Counted from the stretch's first letter, positions 37,428 to 46,134 are shown. The stretch: DNA of 64,000 bases from Arthrobacter sp. Y81 (GCF_002929335.1 NZ_PJIL01000002.1:124001-188000); one strand, 5' to 3'. The notes: generated from the sequence alone by a model not told the origin. Program-made: numbers and translations.

Positions 37428-37920
37428 ACCGCGGCGAGCCATCGATACATGCGTCTTGCTGAACATCCTCACTAATGGAGGTAAAGACGACGCTTCCTGG
37501 CTGCCACGCAGCAGGCAGGTGCTTGAGGCTGCCATTCAGGGAAAGTACAAGCTGGCCTTGTCCGCCTACCTCATTCCTGAAGTGGCAGGGAACGGCAAAA
37601 TCCGTGGATCTCATCTACCTCCAATCGACAGGAAGCAACGGGTCGCCCGTACGCGGGAATGGATCCGTAATGCTGGATTCATGATCGTGGAAATTGACGG
37701 ACGAATTGCCGCCCAAGCGGCCGACCTTGCTATAACGAAGCAGCTCCGGGGTGGAGACGCCTTGATTTTAGCGAGCGCCATACAGGCGAAGGTTGAGGTC
37801 CTTTATACGTGGGATTCTGACCTACTCAAACTGAACGGCGTGTACGACTTCGAGATAGCTGAACCGCCCTCACCTAGTGATGAGGGGCAGTTGGACCTAT
37901 TTACTGCCGCCGCTTCCTAA
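37414..37920 (+). CDS. PIN-domain ribonuclease (toxin-like)
   Basis: A 168-residue PIN protein. Acidic metal-site residues are all present: Asp11 (AIDTCVLLNIL), Glu56 (LIPEVAGN), Asp115 (GDALILASA) and Asp134/Asp136 (YTWDSDLLKL). PIN proteins cleave RNA, often tRNA or mRNA. The GTG at 37414 follows AGGAA and overlaps the upstream gene by 14 bases. A toxin-antitoxin or anti-phage role is inferred. Confidence 0.85.
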   Translation: MTRTEPRRAIDTCVLLNILTNGGKDDASWLPRSRQVLEAAIQGKYKLALSAYLIPEVAGNGKIRGSHLPPIDRKQRVARTREWIRNAGFMIVEIDGRIAAQAADLAITKQLRGGDALILASAIQAKVEVLYTWDSDLLKLNGVYDFEIAEPPSPSDEGQLDLFTAAAS

Positions 37921-38234
37921 GACCTTGGGAGTGCCTGCGGTAGCTGTGGATACTGCCCATGCCACTGCGTGGGCTGAGGCTGGGGCAATTGAATCATCAG
38001 CGCATCGATCTTGCAGAGCGCCCTGTACAGGGCGACCGCCATCAGCACAGAGCCAGCAATCGCCGCAGCGGCCGAGAGGAGTGTTAGCAGGACGCTGAAA
38101 CCGTCCGGCCCGGATGAATAGATTGAGGTCGAGGAGGAGCTCATGCTGACGACTCCGACGCAGCCCATCACTGCTCCCCCGATAGCTAGCCAGGGTCCTG
38201 TAACAAAAAGCCCCGCTGAGCGGTTAAAGCGCAT
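37917..38234 (-). CDS. Small membrane protein, paralogue of 54358-54681
   Basis: A 105-residue protein with two membrane segments (about 8-30 and 47-70) and a Pro/Gln-rich tail. It matches the protein at 54358-54681 in layout: F-x-x-SSG/SAG-x-FV near the start, ARAL/YRAL-x-x-IDAL after the second segment, then a PQP-rich tail. Its stop overlaps the end of the convergent PIN gene. Function unknown. Confidence 0.65.
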   Translation of the reverse strand: MRFNRSAGLFVTGPWLAIGGAVMGCVGVVSMSSSSTSIYSSGPDGFSVLLTLLSAAAAIAGSVLMAVALYRALCKIDALMIQLPQPQPTQWHGQYPQLPQALPRS

Positions 38235-38553
38235 CTTCCCCCTGCATTGCGATGTCAGATCAGACTACACACGGATTTAGCCAGCGGGGACCCTTTGGGG
38301 AGAATTTGTGCCAAATTGCGGCGGAGGCCAGTAAAAGTCGCCATCGGATGCGGTTTCCTGCTTAATCAGACCGTAGGTACGAGAGGAAGGCCGGAAAAGG
38401 CTGCTGTACGCCTTTCTAAGAGCCCAGAACCCAAGGGAGGCCCCAGCCATTAAGGCCGGAGCTTCCCAGCGCCCCAAAGGCTTAATTAGGGCCGTTCCGT
38501 GGCAATTAGAGCGCACTCCCCCATCGCTAATTGCCTAGAGGCCATTTTCTCTG

Positions 38554-38685
38554 CTACTCCTGCTTTTTGCCGGGGCAAATGGCGTCGTGGAGCTCTTGCA
38601 AGTGCCGCAGAATGTCCAAATCGCTACCGTCGTCAATTTGGCCACAGATAGTGCAACGCAATTGGTGGACGAGTACGCCCGACAT
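38554..38685 (-). CDS. 43-residue zinc-finger-like microprotein
   Basis: The ATG at 38685 follows GAGGA. The product is short, with CTICGQIDDGSDLDILRHLQ followed by ELHDAIC. It shows CxxC and HxxxxH spaced as in a single C2H2-type zinc knuckle. Such microproteins are frequent in actinobacteriophages. Function unknown. Confidence 0.6.
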   Translation of the reverse strand: MSGVLVHQLRCTICGQIDDGSDLDILRHLQELHDAICPGKKQE

Positions 38686-38766
38686 TCTCAATCCTCGTAG
38701 TCAGGGCTCATCCTTGCGCGGAGTTCTGCTCCTTCGCGGCAGAGTCCCTCGTTGCGGTCACGAACC

Positions 38767-39294
38767 CTATGAGAGCTTCCACTCAAGGATCGAATTTGAT
38801 CCGGTGTACCTGACCTTGATCATTGGGGTTGCGGCCTGCCCTTGGATGATGATCCACCCCCGGACACAGTCGCCCCATGCGAGCTGTTCTTCAGTCGGGT
38901 ACATCGGCTGCGCTTCCCCGTTTGTCCAGTAAGAGGAAGCTAACGTATATCTCCGGTTTTCGGCATCCAGGAGCGCCCAGGGCTGATTGGTGACAACCGG
39001 AGCTTCGGCCGCGGCCGAAGGCGGTGCTGCCGGCGTACAAACCTGCACGTCGATTGCCTCCTGGTTGGGGTCTCGAGGCTCGGCACCCTTCCGGTGCTCG
39101 AAAACAGTGACAGTCGAGCCACTCTTTGAGGTCTGCGGCTCGCCCATGGCGGCCGGCGATGTGGGCGGCGCGGGAGATGGCGGAGAGGCCGTTACTGTCA
39201 CCGTAACCGTGGGTGAGGCGCCACCCTCGCCGGGGGCGCTGCACCCCGCTAGAGCTAGGGCCGTGACCGCGAAAACGACAAAGTTCTTCTTCAT
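38767..39294 (-). CDS. Lipoprotein
   Basis: A 175-residue protein with a lipoprotein signal peptide (lipobox LAGC, Cys18). A Thr/Pro/Ser-rich stalk follows, then a C-terminal domain (about 60-175) resembling DUF4352-type domains: VTNQPWALLDAENRRYTLAS and CVRGWIIIQGQ. It would sit on the outer face of the membrane. Prophage-encoded lipoproteins often block superinfection; that role here is a guess. Confidence 0.75.
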   Translation of the reverse strand: MKKNFVVFAVTALALAGCSAPGEGGASPTVTVTVTASPPSPAPPTSPAAMGEPQTSKSGSTVTVFEHRKGAEPRDPNQEAIDVQVCTPAAPPSAAAEAPVVTNQPWALLDAENRRYTLASSYWTNGEAQPMYPTEEQLAWGDCVRGWIIIQGQAATPMIKVRYTGSNSILEWKLS

Positions 39295-39691
39295 AGTGCC
39301 CCCAAATGACGTCGGCGCTATTGGCGCCCGAGTAAGTAGTTGCTCGAATTTAGCAGGCCTGCCTTAGATACGGACCAACCGCGCCGCCAAGAGAATGGGC
39401 CGACCTGTGGGGCCGGACTACGGATTACTCCGGCGACGGACTCCCACCCGGTCCGTGATTGTCGATATTTCGTAACGGTTCGGTAACGCATTTCATGGCC
39501 GCGTTAGGAATCCGCGTTTATAACGGCCACTTTATTCCGAGGGACAAAATATTTCAGCTGTCCGCTGGCAAATCCCAGAAGATTCCAACCCACTCATTAT
39601 TAGAGACAAAGTTTTCAACGGCTCGCCTTGATGGCGGGCCTTTCCTTTTTCCTCTATTTGTCAACGCTCTTCAACACCGAAAGGAAGCCCG
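39295..39691 (+). promoter_or_regulatory. Long leader with attenuator before the replication-type genes
   Basis: A 397-base AT-richer region between the lipoprotein gene and the helix-turn-helix gene at 39692. It holds the direct repeat GTAACGGTTCGGTAACG at about 39472. A factor-independent terminator lies at 39620-39652 (GGCTCGCC/GGCGGGCC stem followed by TTTCCTTTTT), on the plus strand and 40 bp before the first gene. A transcript starting here would need to pass this terminator, so the operon may be controlled by antitermination. Confidence 0.5.
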
Positions 39692-39886
39692 ATGCCCCTA
39701 CTTCGAGGGGAGCAACATCCCCACCACCGACTAACGGCCGATGACGTGCTGAGTATCCGCGCCAGCTACATTCCCGGCGTCAATACGCTGGCCGATCTGG
39801 CCCGCTGCCATCACGTCTCCAAGCAGACAATCAGCGTCATTCTTCAGGGCAAGACCTGGAGCCACCTGGAAGGCACCCACTTATGA
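39692..39886 (+). CDS. Small helix-turn-helix protein
   Basis: A 64-residue protein. LTADDVLSIRASYIPGVNTLADLARCHHVSKQTISVILQGKTW is a simple helix-turn-helix of the type found in phage HNH-associated and regulatory proteins. It is the first gene after an attenuator, with AAAGGAAG before its ATG, and its stop overlaps the next gene (ATGA). It may regulate the replication operon. Confidence 0.75.
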   Translation: MPLLRGEQHPHHRLTADDVLSIRASYIPGVNTLADLARCHHVSKQTISVILQGKTWSHLEGTHL

Positions 39887-40254
39887 CCGAGACAATCGAA
39901 AACGCTTTCGCCGTTCGCTGGCTTGCCGCTGTGCGCTTCACTCCGGGGCTCACGGGCCGCGATAAGGCCGTTGCCAAATGGATGGCCAGCAACCTGAACG
40001 GTGGAACCATCGTGCATCGCACCTGGCAGCAGATGAGGAACGAGATGAAGCTCCCCAACTATGCCGCAGGCATTCACCTCACAGCGCTGACAAAGATGGG
40101 ATTTGTCGGCGAGCGTATTCGCACAGGTCCCGACGCCGGCTTCCCGCTGGAGCTGCCGCTGCCCAAGTCAAAGACTCAGCGGACGAACGAGCGCATTGCC
40201 GCCGACCGCCGCGCTGCTGACCTCAGGGCAGATGCCAAGTGGCTGGCCAAGTGA
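39883..40254 (+). CDS. Small winged-helix protein in the replication-type operon
   Basis: A 123-residue protein. Residues 8-80 (FAVRWLAAVRFTPGLTGRDKAVAKWMASNLNGGTIVHRTWQQMRNEMKL) resemble a helix-turn-helix that checks replication or primase context, related in style to the next gene. The C-terminus is a charged helix. Coupled to the upstream gene by a four-base overlap. Confidence 0.6.
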   Translation: MTETIENAFAVRWLAAVRFTPGLTGRDKAVAKWMASNLNGGTIVHRTWQQMRNEMKLPNYAAGIHLTALTKMGFVGERIRTGPDAGFPLELPLPKSKTQRTNERIAADRRAADLRADAKWLAK

Positions 40255-40290
40255 TCCCCCATTTAGTGAGCGAACTCGCGGTAACCCACC

Positions 40291-40761
40291 ATGAGCGCCT
40301 ATGAGCCCTTCGCCTTCGGCAGGGCTCTTGCTGCAAGTCGGCTGACTACGAAAGCCAAGATCACCGGCCATAGCTTGGCTGTCTACGCAGACGGCAAGAC
40401 GGGCTATTGCTACCCCACGCAAGAGCAATTGGCTGTGGCCAGTTCGCAGAGCGTGCTAACGGTTACGCGTGCGCTCGCAGAGTTGGCGGAGGCAGGCTTT
40501 GTCACGGTGGCCAAGAACGAGCGCAAGCGATGGAACCGCAACAACCAGTACTGGCTCCGCGTCCCGAAGGAAGCGCGAGCGCTTGCCGGGGCAATAGATG
40601 AACGGCCGCCATCCGAGCCTGAACCGCAGCAGCTCCAGACTGCCGACCCGCTTCCGCCGCCGACCGTCCCCGACCCCGTCAAGGCTCCGCCTCCCACCGA
40701 GAAGCCGCCGCCGTCCGCACCAGGCGCCTTTCCGTCGGTGCCAGCATGGCGACGCGACTAA
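40291..40761 (+). CDS. Replication initiator-like winged-helix protein
   Basis: A 156-residue protein. Residues 15-95 form an HTH_36-type winged helix: TTKAKITGHSLAVYADGKTGYCYPTQEQLAVASSQSVLTVTRALAELAEAGFV. This domain is common in Rep proteins of plasmids, phages and satellites. The C-terminal 55 residues are Pro-rich and disordered. Iteron-like repeats begin at its 3' end, as expected for an initiator next to its origin. No helicase domain is present. Confidence 0.7.
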   Translation: MSAYEPFAFGRALAASRLTTKAKITGHSLAVYADGKTGYCYPTQEQLAVASSQSVLTVTRALAELAEAGFVTVAKNERKRWNRNNQYWLRVPKEARALAGAIDERPPSEPEPQQLQTADPLPPPTVPDPVKAPPPTEKPPPSAPGAFPSVPAWRRD

Positions 40762-40872
40762 GAATTACCCAAACGTGTGAAGGGTATTTCTTAGTCGAGG
40801 GTTCACATACCCATCAGAGGTTAGGGCAATACCTATCAGAGGTTGGCCCTAACAAATCAATACCTACTAGTT
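40755..40872. other. Candidate replication origin (iterons and inverted repeats)
   Basis: A 16-bp inverted repeat with two mismatches (40755-40770 with 40782-40797) is followed by TACCCATCAGAGGTT at 40808 and TACCTATCAGAGGTT at 40830, exactly 22 bp apart. A partial third copy is TACCTACTAGTT at 40861. GTTAGGGC (40820) and GCCCTAAC (40846) form a perfect inverted repeat around them. The position, just after an initiator-like gene, fits an origin. Confidence 0.6.
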
Positions 40873-41134
40873 AGACAGGCCGTGGGCGAAGCCCGTAAGG
40901 CCTGATCTATAGCTAGTGATTGACCGCCGATAGCGAAGCCTTTGAGCTGGCGCTCACGGCTTCCTTCCTGGGTGTTTCCACCGCCTGCTTACTTCCCGTG
41001 CACTGGCTCCGCTGGCTACGGCCTTCGGCCTCCACCAGTCGCCAGTGGCCAGCATGCCGTTTCTCATCCCCCCGCAATACCCACCGCTGACGCATGTCCG
41101 CTGTCACGGTAACCACCGACAGAAAGACCTCACT
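40873..41134 (+). promoter_or_regulatory. Structured leader before the tape measure module
   Basis: No gene seen. The stretch carries several hairpins, among them GGCC-TTC-GGCC nested within CACTGGC/GCCAGTG (about 41000-41050) and AGGCC-N-GGCCT-like pairs at about 40878-40902. It ends at the AGAAAGACC site of the gene at 41135. It probably contains the promoter of the module. Confidence 0.4.
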
Positions 41135-41875
41135 ATGACCACCGCTGCACTTACCGCCGCCAAGGCCGCTGCTACTGCTACTGCTGCTGACCTTGAAGCC
41201 ATTGGCCACCGCCTGGAAGTGGCTACCGCTGCCCATGCGGAAACCTCCGCCGAACTGTCAGCCATCCTCGCAGCCGATGCGGCCGGCGAAGCCGAAGCCG
41301 TGGCGCACGACGTTGCCGTACTCCGCTCTGAGTTGGACCTCCGCGCTTCACGCGTCGCTGCACTGAAGGCCAACCACGCCAAGGCAACTGACGCCAACAC
41401 TCAGGCAGGCTTCCGCCTGCGTGCCGAGAGGCTGAAGGCCAGCAAGTCGATCCTTCCCACGAAGGCTGTGGATGCCCTTGTAGAGGCCGCAAGCGGTGAG
41501 GTTGAGGACATCCTCCGCACGCTGGCCGCGAAGCTCTCAGAGGGCAACGAGGCCAACGCCGCCGCCATCAACGAAGCCTTGGAGCTCAGCCGCACTGGCT
41601 ACACGGGCGAGGGCTTGCAGGTCTCCGGCGCGACTCAGAATCCGACCGTCTCAGTCAACGGTTCGCAGCTCGTGGACTTCATCAACGTCACGTCACGGCT
41701 GGAAGCCGTGGGCAAGGTTGCCGCCTTCACCGTCAAGGAGGAACTGCTGGCACCTGCCCGCGCCGCACGCGCTGCCAAGGAAGCTGCAGACGCCGTACGG
41801 GATGCCAAGTACAAGGCGGACCTCCGCGCCATGCATGACCGCAACACCACCCGCGTGGACTTGTCCGCGCTCTAA
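41135..41875 (+). CDS. Ala-rich coiled-coil protein upstream of the tape measure gene
   Basis: A 246-residue protein, about one quarter alanine. Residues 1-115 are almost continuous heptad-like helix (KAAATATAADLEAIGHRLEV, then ETSAELSAILAADAAG), and 185-245 is another charged helix. A short non-helical segment lies at 160-185. It does not resemble the frameshifted tail assembly chaperones that normally precede tape measure genes. The 32-base gap to the tape measure gene implies cotranscription and a joint role, perhaps as chaperone or scaffold. Confidence 0.65.
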   Translation: MTTAALTAAKAAATATAADLEAIGHRLEVATAAHAETSAELSAILAADAAGEAEAVAHDVAVLRSELDLRASRVAALKANHAKATDANTQAGFRLRAERLKASKSILPTKAVDALVEAASGEVEDILRTLAAKLSEGNEANAAAINEALELSRTGYTGEGLQVSGATQNPTVSVNGSQLVDFINVTSRLEAVGKVAAFTVKEELLAPARAARAAKEAADAVRDAKYKADLRAMHDRNTTRVDLSAL

Positions 41876-41907
41876 CCACTAATGCACTGGAATGGGAGTG
41901 ACAGCCA

Positions 41908-44900
41908 ATGGCTGATCTCAAACTAATCGGCGCCGTCGCCGTCAAGGTACGGCCGGACGCCAAGGGCTTCCGAGGCGCAACCAAGAGGCAGGTTCTCAAA
42001 GAGCTTGCCGGCCAGGAGTACGACGTAGTCGTAAACCTGGACCTCGATGCACAAGGCATCAGGGAGAAAGCCAAGCGGATCGTCCAACAGGTCAGGCGCG
42101 AAGCTGACGAGTCCATCGGCCTGAAGGTTGGCGTCGACAAAGACATGCTCCGCAAGATGAGCGCTGACATCGACCGCACGCTGAAGGACCTCGACGGCCG
42201 CAGCATCAAGGTCACGATGGACGAAGAGACCCTGCGCAAGGCCAACCAGCAGGTGCAGGACAGTTTGAAGGCTGCCGGCGCTGCCGGGCTAAGGGTGGAC
42301 ATCACCACCAACGAGGGCCTCGAGCAGGCCCAGCGCGACATCGACAAGTTCCTCCGCGAAAACGACAACAAGCCAGTGAAGTTCAAGGCCAACATGACCG
42401 GCCTCGACATCGCAGCGGCCCAGCTGAAGTACGCAACCCGCGACCGCCGAGTCAACTTCTTCATCGACGTCAACAAGAAGAGCTTGCTCGTCGCCGAGGG
42501 ACTCATCAAGTCACTCTCGGGCCTTGGAGTGTTGACCTCCGTCGGTAACCGGCTTGAGTCACTTATCACCAACTTCGATAAGTTCAGCCTCAAGTCTGCC
42601 GGCTGGGCAACTGCCATTGCCGCGCTCGTCAACACGCTGGCATTCGTTGGCACGTCGGCATTCACCGTTGGTGAAGGCGTGGTGCAGTCCATTGGCTTGC
42701 TCGCTGCGCTACCCACCGCCTTGGCGGCTGTCGCCGCAGGTGTGCTAATCAACGTGGCGGCATTCAAGAACTTCAAGTCGGCGATTGATGGCGACGTTGA
42801 AGCACTGGCGGCCCTGCCGCCACAAGCCCGTGCCGCAGCCAAGGCGCTGCAGGGTACGTGGAAGTCCATTCAGCGGCCGGTACAGGCGGCCTTCTGGGAG
42901 GGCATGGGCGACTCAATCCAGCGGTTCGCCGCTAACGCTATTCCCGTCCTGCGGGACGGGCTTACGCGCGCGGCTGACGACGTCGGACGCTTCAACGCTG
43001 GCATTCTTGACAGCTTTGATGAGATTGCCCGCAACGGGTCCATGGCCAAGATGTTCGGCAATCTTGAGGGTTTCTTCAAGCAGGCCAGCGCAGCAAGCAG
43101 GCCATTTGCCGACGCACTCAACGTGCTTGGGCTGCGTGGCTCCGAGTACCTGCCCCGCTTCGGCGGCTTCCTGACGGACATCAGCCAGGGATTCAAGGAC
43201 TGGGTAGTCGAGAGCGACAAGGCCGGCAAGATCAACGTCTGGATTGAGGAGGGCGTCCAGAGTCTCAAGGACATGGGCGGCGTCGGCGTAGCGGTCGTTG
43301 ATATGTTCAAGGGAATTACCCGGGCGGTCAATGATGCAGGCGGCGGCGGACTTCCTGAGTTCCGCAAGAACATGCGGGGCATTGCGGACATTATGTTGGC
43401 CGAGCCCTTCCGCTCGCGCATGGCCACGATATTTGCGGGAGCCCGTAAGGGCGCGTCTGAACTAAACGTCGGTGTCAAAGACCTTGGCGAGACGATAGGC
43501 ACGTCTGCTGGTTACGTGAACCAGCTGCTGACGGGTCTGGGCAAGCTAGGTGGCGGTCTTCTCTCCGGCCTAGCCAAGACCCTTGGTCAGCTGCAGTTCC
43601 AGACCGGCACGCTTGAGGGTATCCGCGACATGCAAGGCGCGTTGGATGATCTTGGGCCATCGTTTGCGGGTCTCGGGCGCATCATCGGCAATATGAGCCG
43701 CGTAGCCGGCGAAATCTTCAAGGGTGTTGCTCCGGTAATCAATACCGTTGTGGGCTTCCTTGACAAGAGCGTCGGCAAGCTGAGTGGCAACCTCGAGAAG
43801 GTGGCTGGGCCACTGACTGGACTGGTGAACGCGCTCGTTACGGCGGCCTCCGGCCCCCTCACGATGATTGTTGACGTGCTCAGCGCCACGCTGGGCTTGT
43901 TCGGTGACCTACCCCGCCCGCTGCAGATAGCAACAGGTGCCTTCCTGGGCCTCCTCGCGCTGCGTGGCCCACTGGGTGCCTTCCTGACGATGGCTCAGAG
44001 CTCAATGGCCAGGTTCGCGGGCGCGTTCACGGGCTCTGCCAAGATCGCCGCAGACGGCGGCAAGCGCATCGGTGACATGGTCTACTACGCAGACGGCACG
44101 GTGCGGCGCTTCGACGCAGCCCCCATGAACAGGCAGCTGGGCAGCATTCAGGCCAAGGCGGCATCTGTCGCCAAGTCGGTAGGCGGAAGCCTGCTGGCAC
44201 TCGCTGGCGGCCCCTGGGGCCTGGCTATCGCTGGTGCCGTTGCTGCCATCGCCCTTATGGGCGACGCTGCAGCCAAGCAGAAGAGCAAGCTTGACGACCT
44301 GAGGACGGCACTCGATGGCCAGACGGGCATCAATGCTGCCACTGAGCGCGTAATCGCCAGCCAGCTGCGGGCAAAGGATTCCTTCCTTTGGCTTGAGCGG
44401 GCATCGATTGCTGACAATGCATCAGCCATCGGCATCAGCCTGCGGGACATTCAGAAGGCCGCCGAAGGCGTGCCTGAGTCTGTTGATAAGGTCAACGACT
44501 CTCTCAAGAGGGCGGCGGAGTCCCGCGACCCATTTGAGAAGGTGGCAGACACGCTCAAGGGTCTCGGTGGTTCCCAGATGCTTGGGCCGCTCAGCAGCTT
44601 CGCGGACGCCGTCGGCAACCTGTTCGGCTCCACCGGAGCCAAGGCGGGTATCGGACTGCAGAAGCTGAGGGATGACCTCGAGGCCGTCAAGGTAGAGACC
44701 GCCGCGACTGCCAAGCAGCTTGGTGTTCCTGTCGGCGTCACGGCTGGCATCATGTCGGCAATCGAGACGCTGGCAAGCAAGGCGTCCACCGCTGACGACA
44801 AGCTGCGTGCGGTCAACGACATCATCCGTCAGATGAACGGCAAGACGAACCTTGACGACGCCGTGCAGACGGCCAACGACTCCGCCCGCGACTTCGTCAA

Positions 44901-46134
44901 GAACCTCGAGGCGATCGTCGAAATTGGCAAGGGCGAAGGGCTTGCCCTTCCGTCCCTGTTCAAGGCCGATGGCTCCATTGACACCGTATCCAAGGCAGGC
45001 TCTGACCTTCGGACCGAGCTGACAAAGGTAGCGGACGCCGGACGCGACTCGGCCCTCAAGCTAGCGCTGGCGCAGAAGGACCCGCAGGTCGCGATCGAAA
45101 CATTGCGCACCAAGATGGGCGAGACTCGCGCGCTGATTGCCAAGCAGCTCGAGGTGGGCCAGGTTCCGCCTGAGCAGATCGAAGCTATCCTCGCGCAGCT
45201 GGACCTCGACCCCGCAAAGATCGAGTTCCTGCTCAACCCCGAGTCGAAGGACAAAGCATTGGCCGACCTCGCAATAGCCAATGGCCAGGCACAGGCGGCC
45301 ATGAAGCCCGCCGTCGTGGGTCTCGATGTAGACGCCAGGACTAACTTCGGACCTCGGCTACAGGCGGCCACCAACGATCTGGGCATCTTTACCAACCTCA
45401 AGCCCAAGCCGACGCTTGACGCTAACGACGGCCCGTTCTCCAAGATCGTCAGCCAGGCGGAAGCCAGGGGCGTCGACTTCGGTGGCAAGACGCACAAGCC
45501 GAACCTTGACGCCAACAGCACGCCATTCGACAACGTCATCGGCACCGTCAAGGCAGCTGGCAACTTGCTGGCTCAGACGACCTTCAAAACGACTATCGAC
45601 GCGGCTGGCAACGCGCTAGACGTGGTCGGCGATATCTGGGCCACGCTCACGAAGTTCAGCGGGCAGTCGTTTGCATTCAATATCGCCGCCTCCATCGCAA
45701 CCGCCATCTCCGGCAGCGAGCAGGCGAACGGCTCCATCTACAACCGTGGCGGCCGGTTCGATCCCCGCTTCGCGCCGAAGTTCTTCGCGAACGGTGGCAT
45801 TGAGCGGCACGTCGCTCAGATTGCCAAGCCGAGCAGCACGCTGCGCGTCTGGGCGGAGCCGGAGACGGGCGGCGAGGCATACATCCCGCTGGCCGCTTCC
45901 AAGCGGGCTCGGTCGGTGGCAATCCTCGATGAGGTTGCCGGCCGGTTCGGATACGAGTTGTACGCCAAGGGCGGCATCCACGGCGGCGGAGCTGGTGCTT
46001 CACCCAGTGGCGACACGCACTATCACAGCCATATCGACGCATCGCCCGGCGTCGCGTACCTCTACGCCAAGGAGATTGCCCTGGAGGCAACCACCAAGCA
46101 GCGAGACGCGCAGGCGCTGTACGACTACGCCTAA
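41908..46134 (+). CDS. Phage tail tape measure protein
   Basis: A 1408-residue protein with the layout of actinobacteriophage tape measure proteins. The N-terminal 200 residues are charged helices with repeated KVKPDAKGF/KVGVDKDM-like units. Hydrophobic segments lie at about 231-291, 671-694 and 761-789. Long alternating helices follow, and a conserved C-terminal region contains FANGGIERHVAQIAKPSSTLRVW followed by AEPETGGEAYIPLAASKRARS. Tape measure proteins set tail length (about 0.15 nm per residue, here roughly 210 nm) and enter the host membrane on infection. No other tail gene is present. GGGAGTGACAG precedes the ATG. The frame is open throughout, arguing against decay. Confidence 0.9.
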   Translation: MADLKLIGAVAVKVRPDAKGFRGATKRQVLKELAGQEYDVVVNLDLDAQGIREKAKRIVQQVRREADESIGLKVGVDKDMLRKMSADIDRTLKDLDGRSIKVTMDEETLRKANQQVQDSLKAAGAAGLRVDITTNEGLEQAQRDIDKFLRENDNKPVKFKANMTGLDIAAAQLKYATRDRRVNFFIDVNKKSLLVAEGLIKSLSGLGVLTSVGNRLESLITNFDKFSLKSAGWATAIAALVNTLAFVGTSAFTVGEGVVQSIGLLAALPTALAAVAAGVLINVAAFKNFKSAIDGDVEALAALPPQARAAAKALQGTWKSIQRPVQAAFWEGMGDSIQRFAANAIPVLRDGLTRAADDVGRFNAGILDSFDEIARNGSMAKMFGNLEGFFKQASAASRPFADALNVLGLRGSEYLPRFGGFLTDISQGFKDWVVESDKAGKINVWIEEGVQSLKDMGGVGVAVVDMFKGITRAVNDAGGGGLPEFRKNMRGIADIMLAEPFRSRMATIFAGARKGASELNVGVKDLGETIGTSAGYVNQLLTGLGKLGGGLLSGLAKTLGQLQFQTGTLEGIRDMQGALDDLGPSFAGLGRIIGNMSRVAGEIFKGVAPVINTVVGFLDKSVGKLSGNLEKVAGPLTGLVNALVTAASGPLTMIVDVLSATLGLFGDLPRPLQIATGAFLGLLALRGPLGAFLTMAQSSMARFAGAFTGSAKIAADGGKRIGDMVYYADGTVRRFDAAPMNRQLGSIQAKAASVAKSVGGSLLALAGGPWGLAIAGAVAAIALMGDAAAKQKSKLDDLRTALDGQTGINAATERVIASQLRAKDSFLWLERASIADNASAIGISLRDIQKAAEGVPESVDKVNDSLKRAAESRDPFEKVADTLKGLGGSQMLGPLSSFADAVGNLFGSTGAKAGIGLQKLRDDLEAVKVETAATAKQLGVPVGVTAGIMSAIETLASKASTADDKLRAVNDIIRQMNGKTNLDDAVQTANDSARDFVKNLEAIVEIGKGEGLALPSLFKADGSIDTVSKAGSDLRTELTKVADAGRDSALKLALAQKDPQVAIETLRTKMGETRALIAKQLEVGQVPPEQIEAILAQLDLDPAKIEFLLNPESKDKALADLAIANGQAQAAMKPAVVGLDVDARTNFGPRLQAATNDLGIFTNLKPKPTLDANDGPFSKIVSQAEARGVDFGGKTHKPNLDANSTPFDNVIGTVKAAGNLLAQTTFKTTIDAAGNALDVVGDIWATLTKFSGQSFAFNIAASIATAISGSEQANGSIYNRGGRFDPRFAPKFFANGGIERHVAQIAKPSSTLRVWAEPETGGEAYIPLAASKRARSVAILDEVAGRFGYELYAKGGIHGGGAGASPSGDTHYHSHIDASPGVAYLYAKEIALEATTKQRDAQALYDYA

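Noticed and set aside
38277..38516. A 79-codon minus-strand frame
   Set aside because: Poor start context with the purine-rich stretch touching the GTG, and unnatural composition; probably non-coding.
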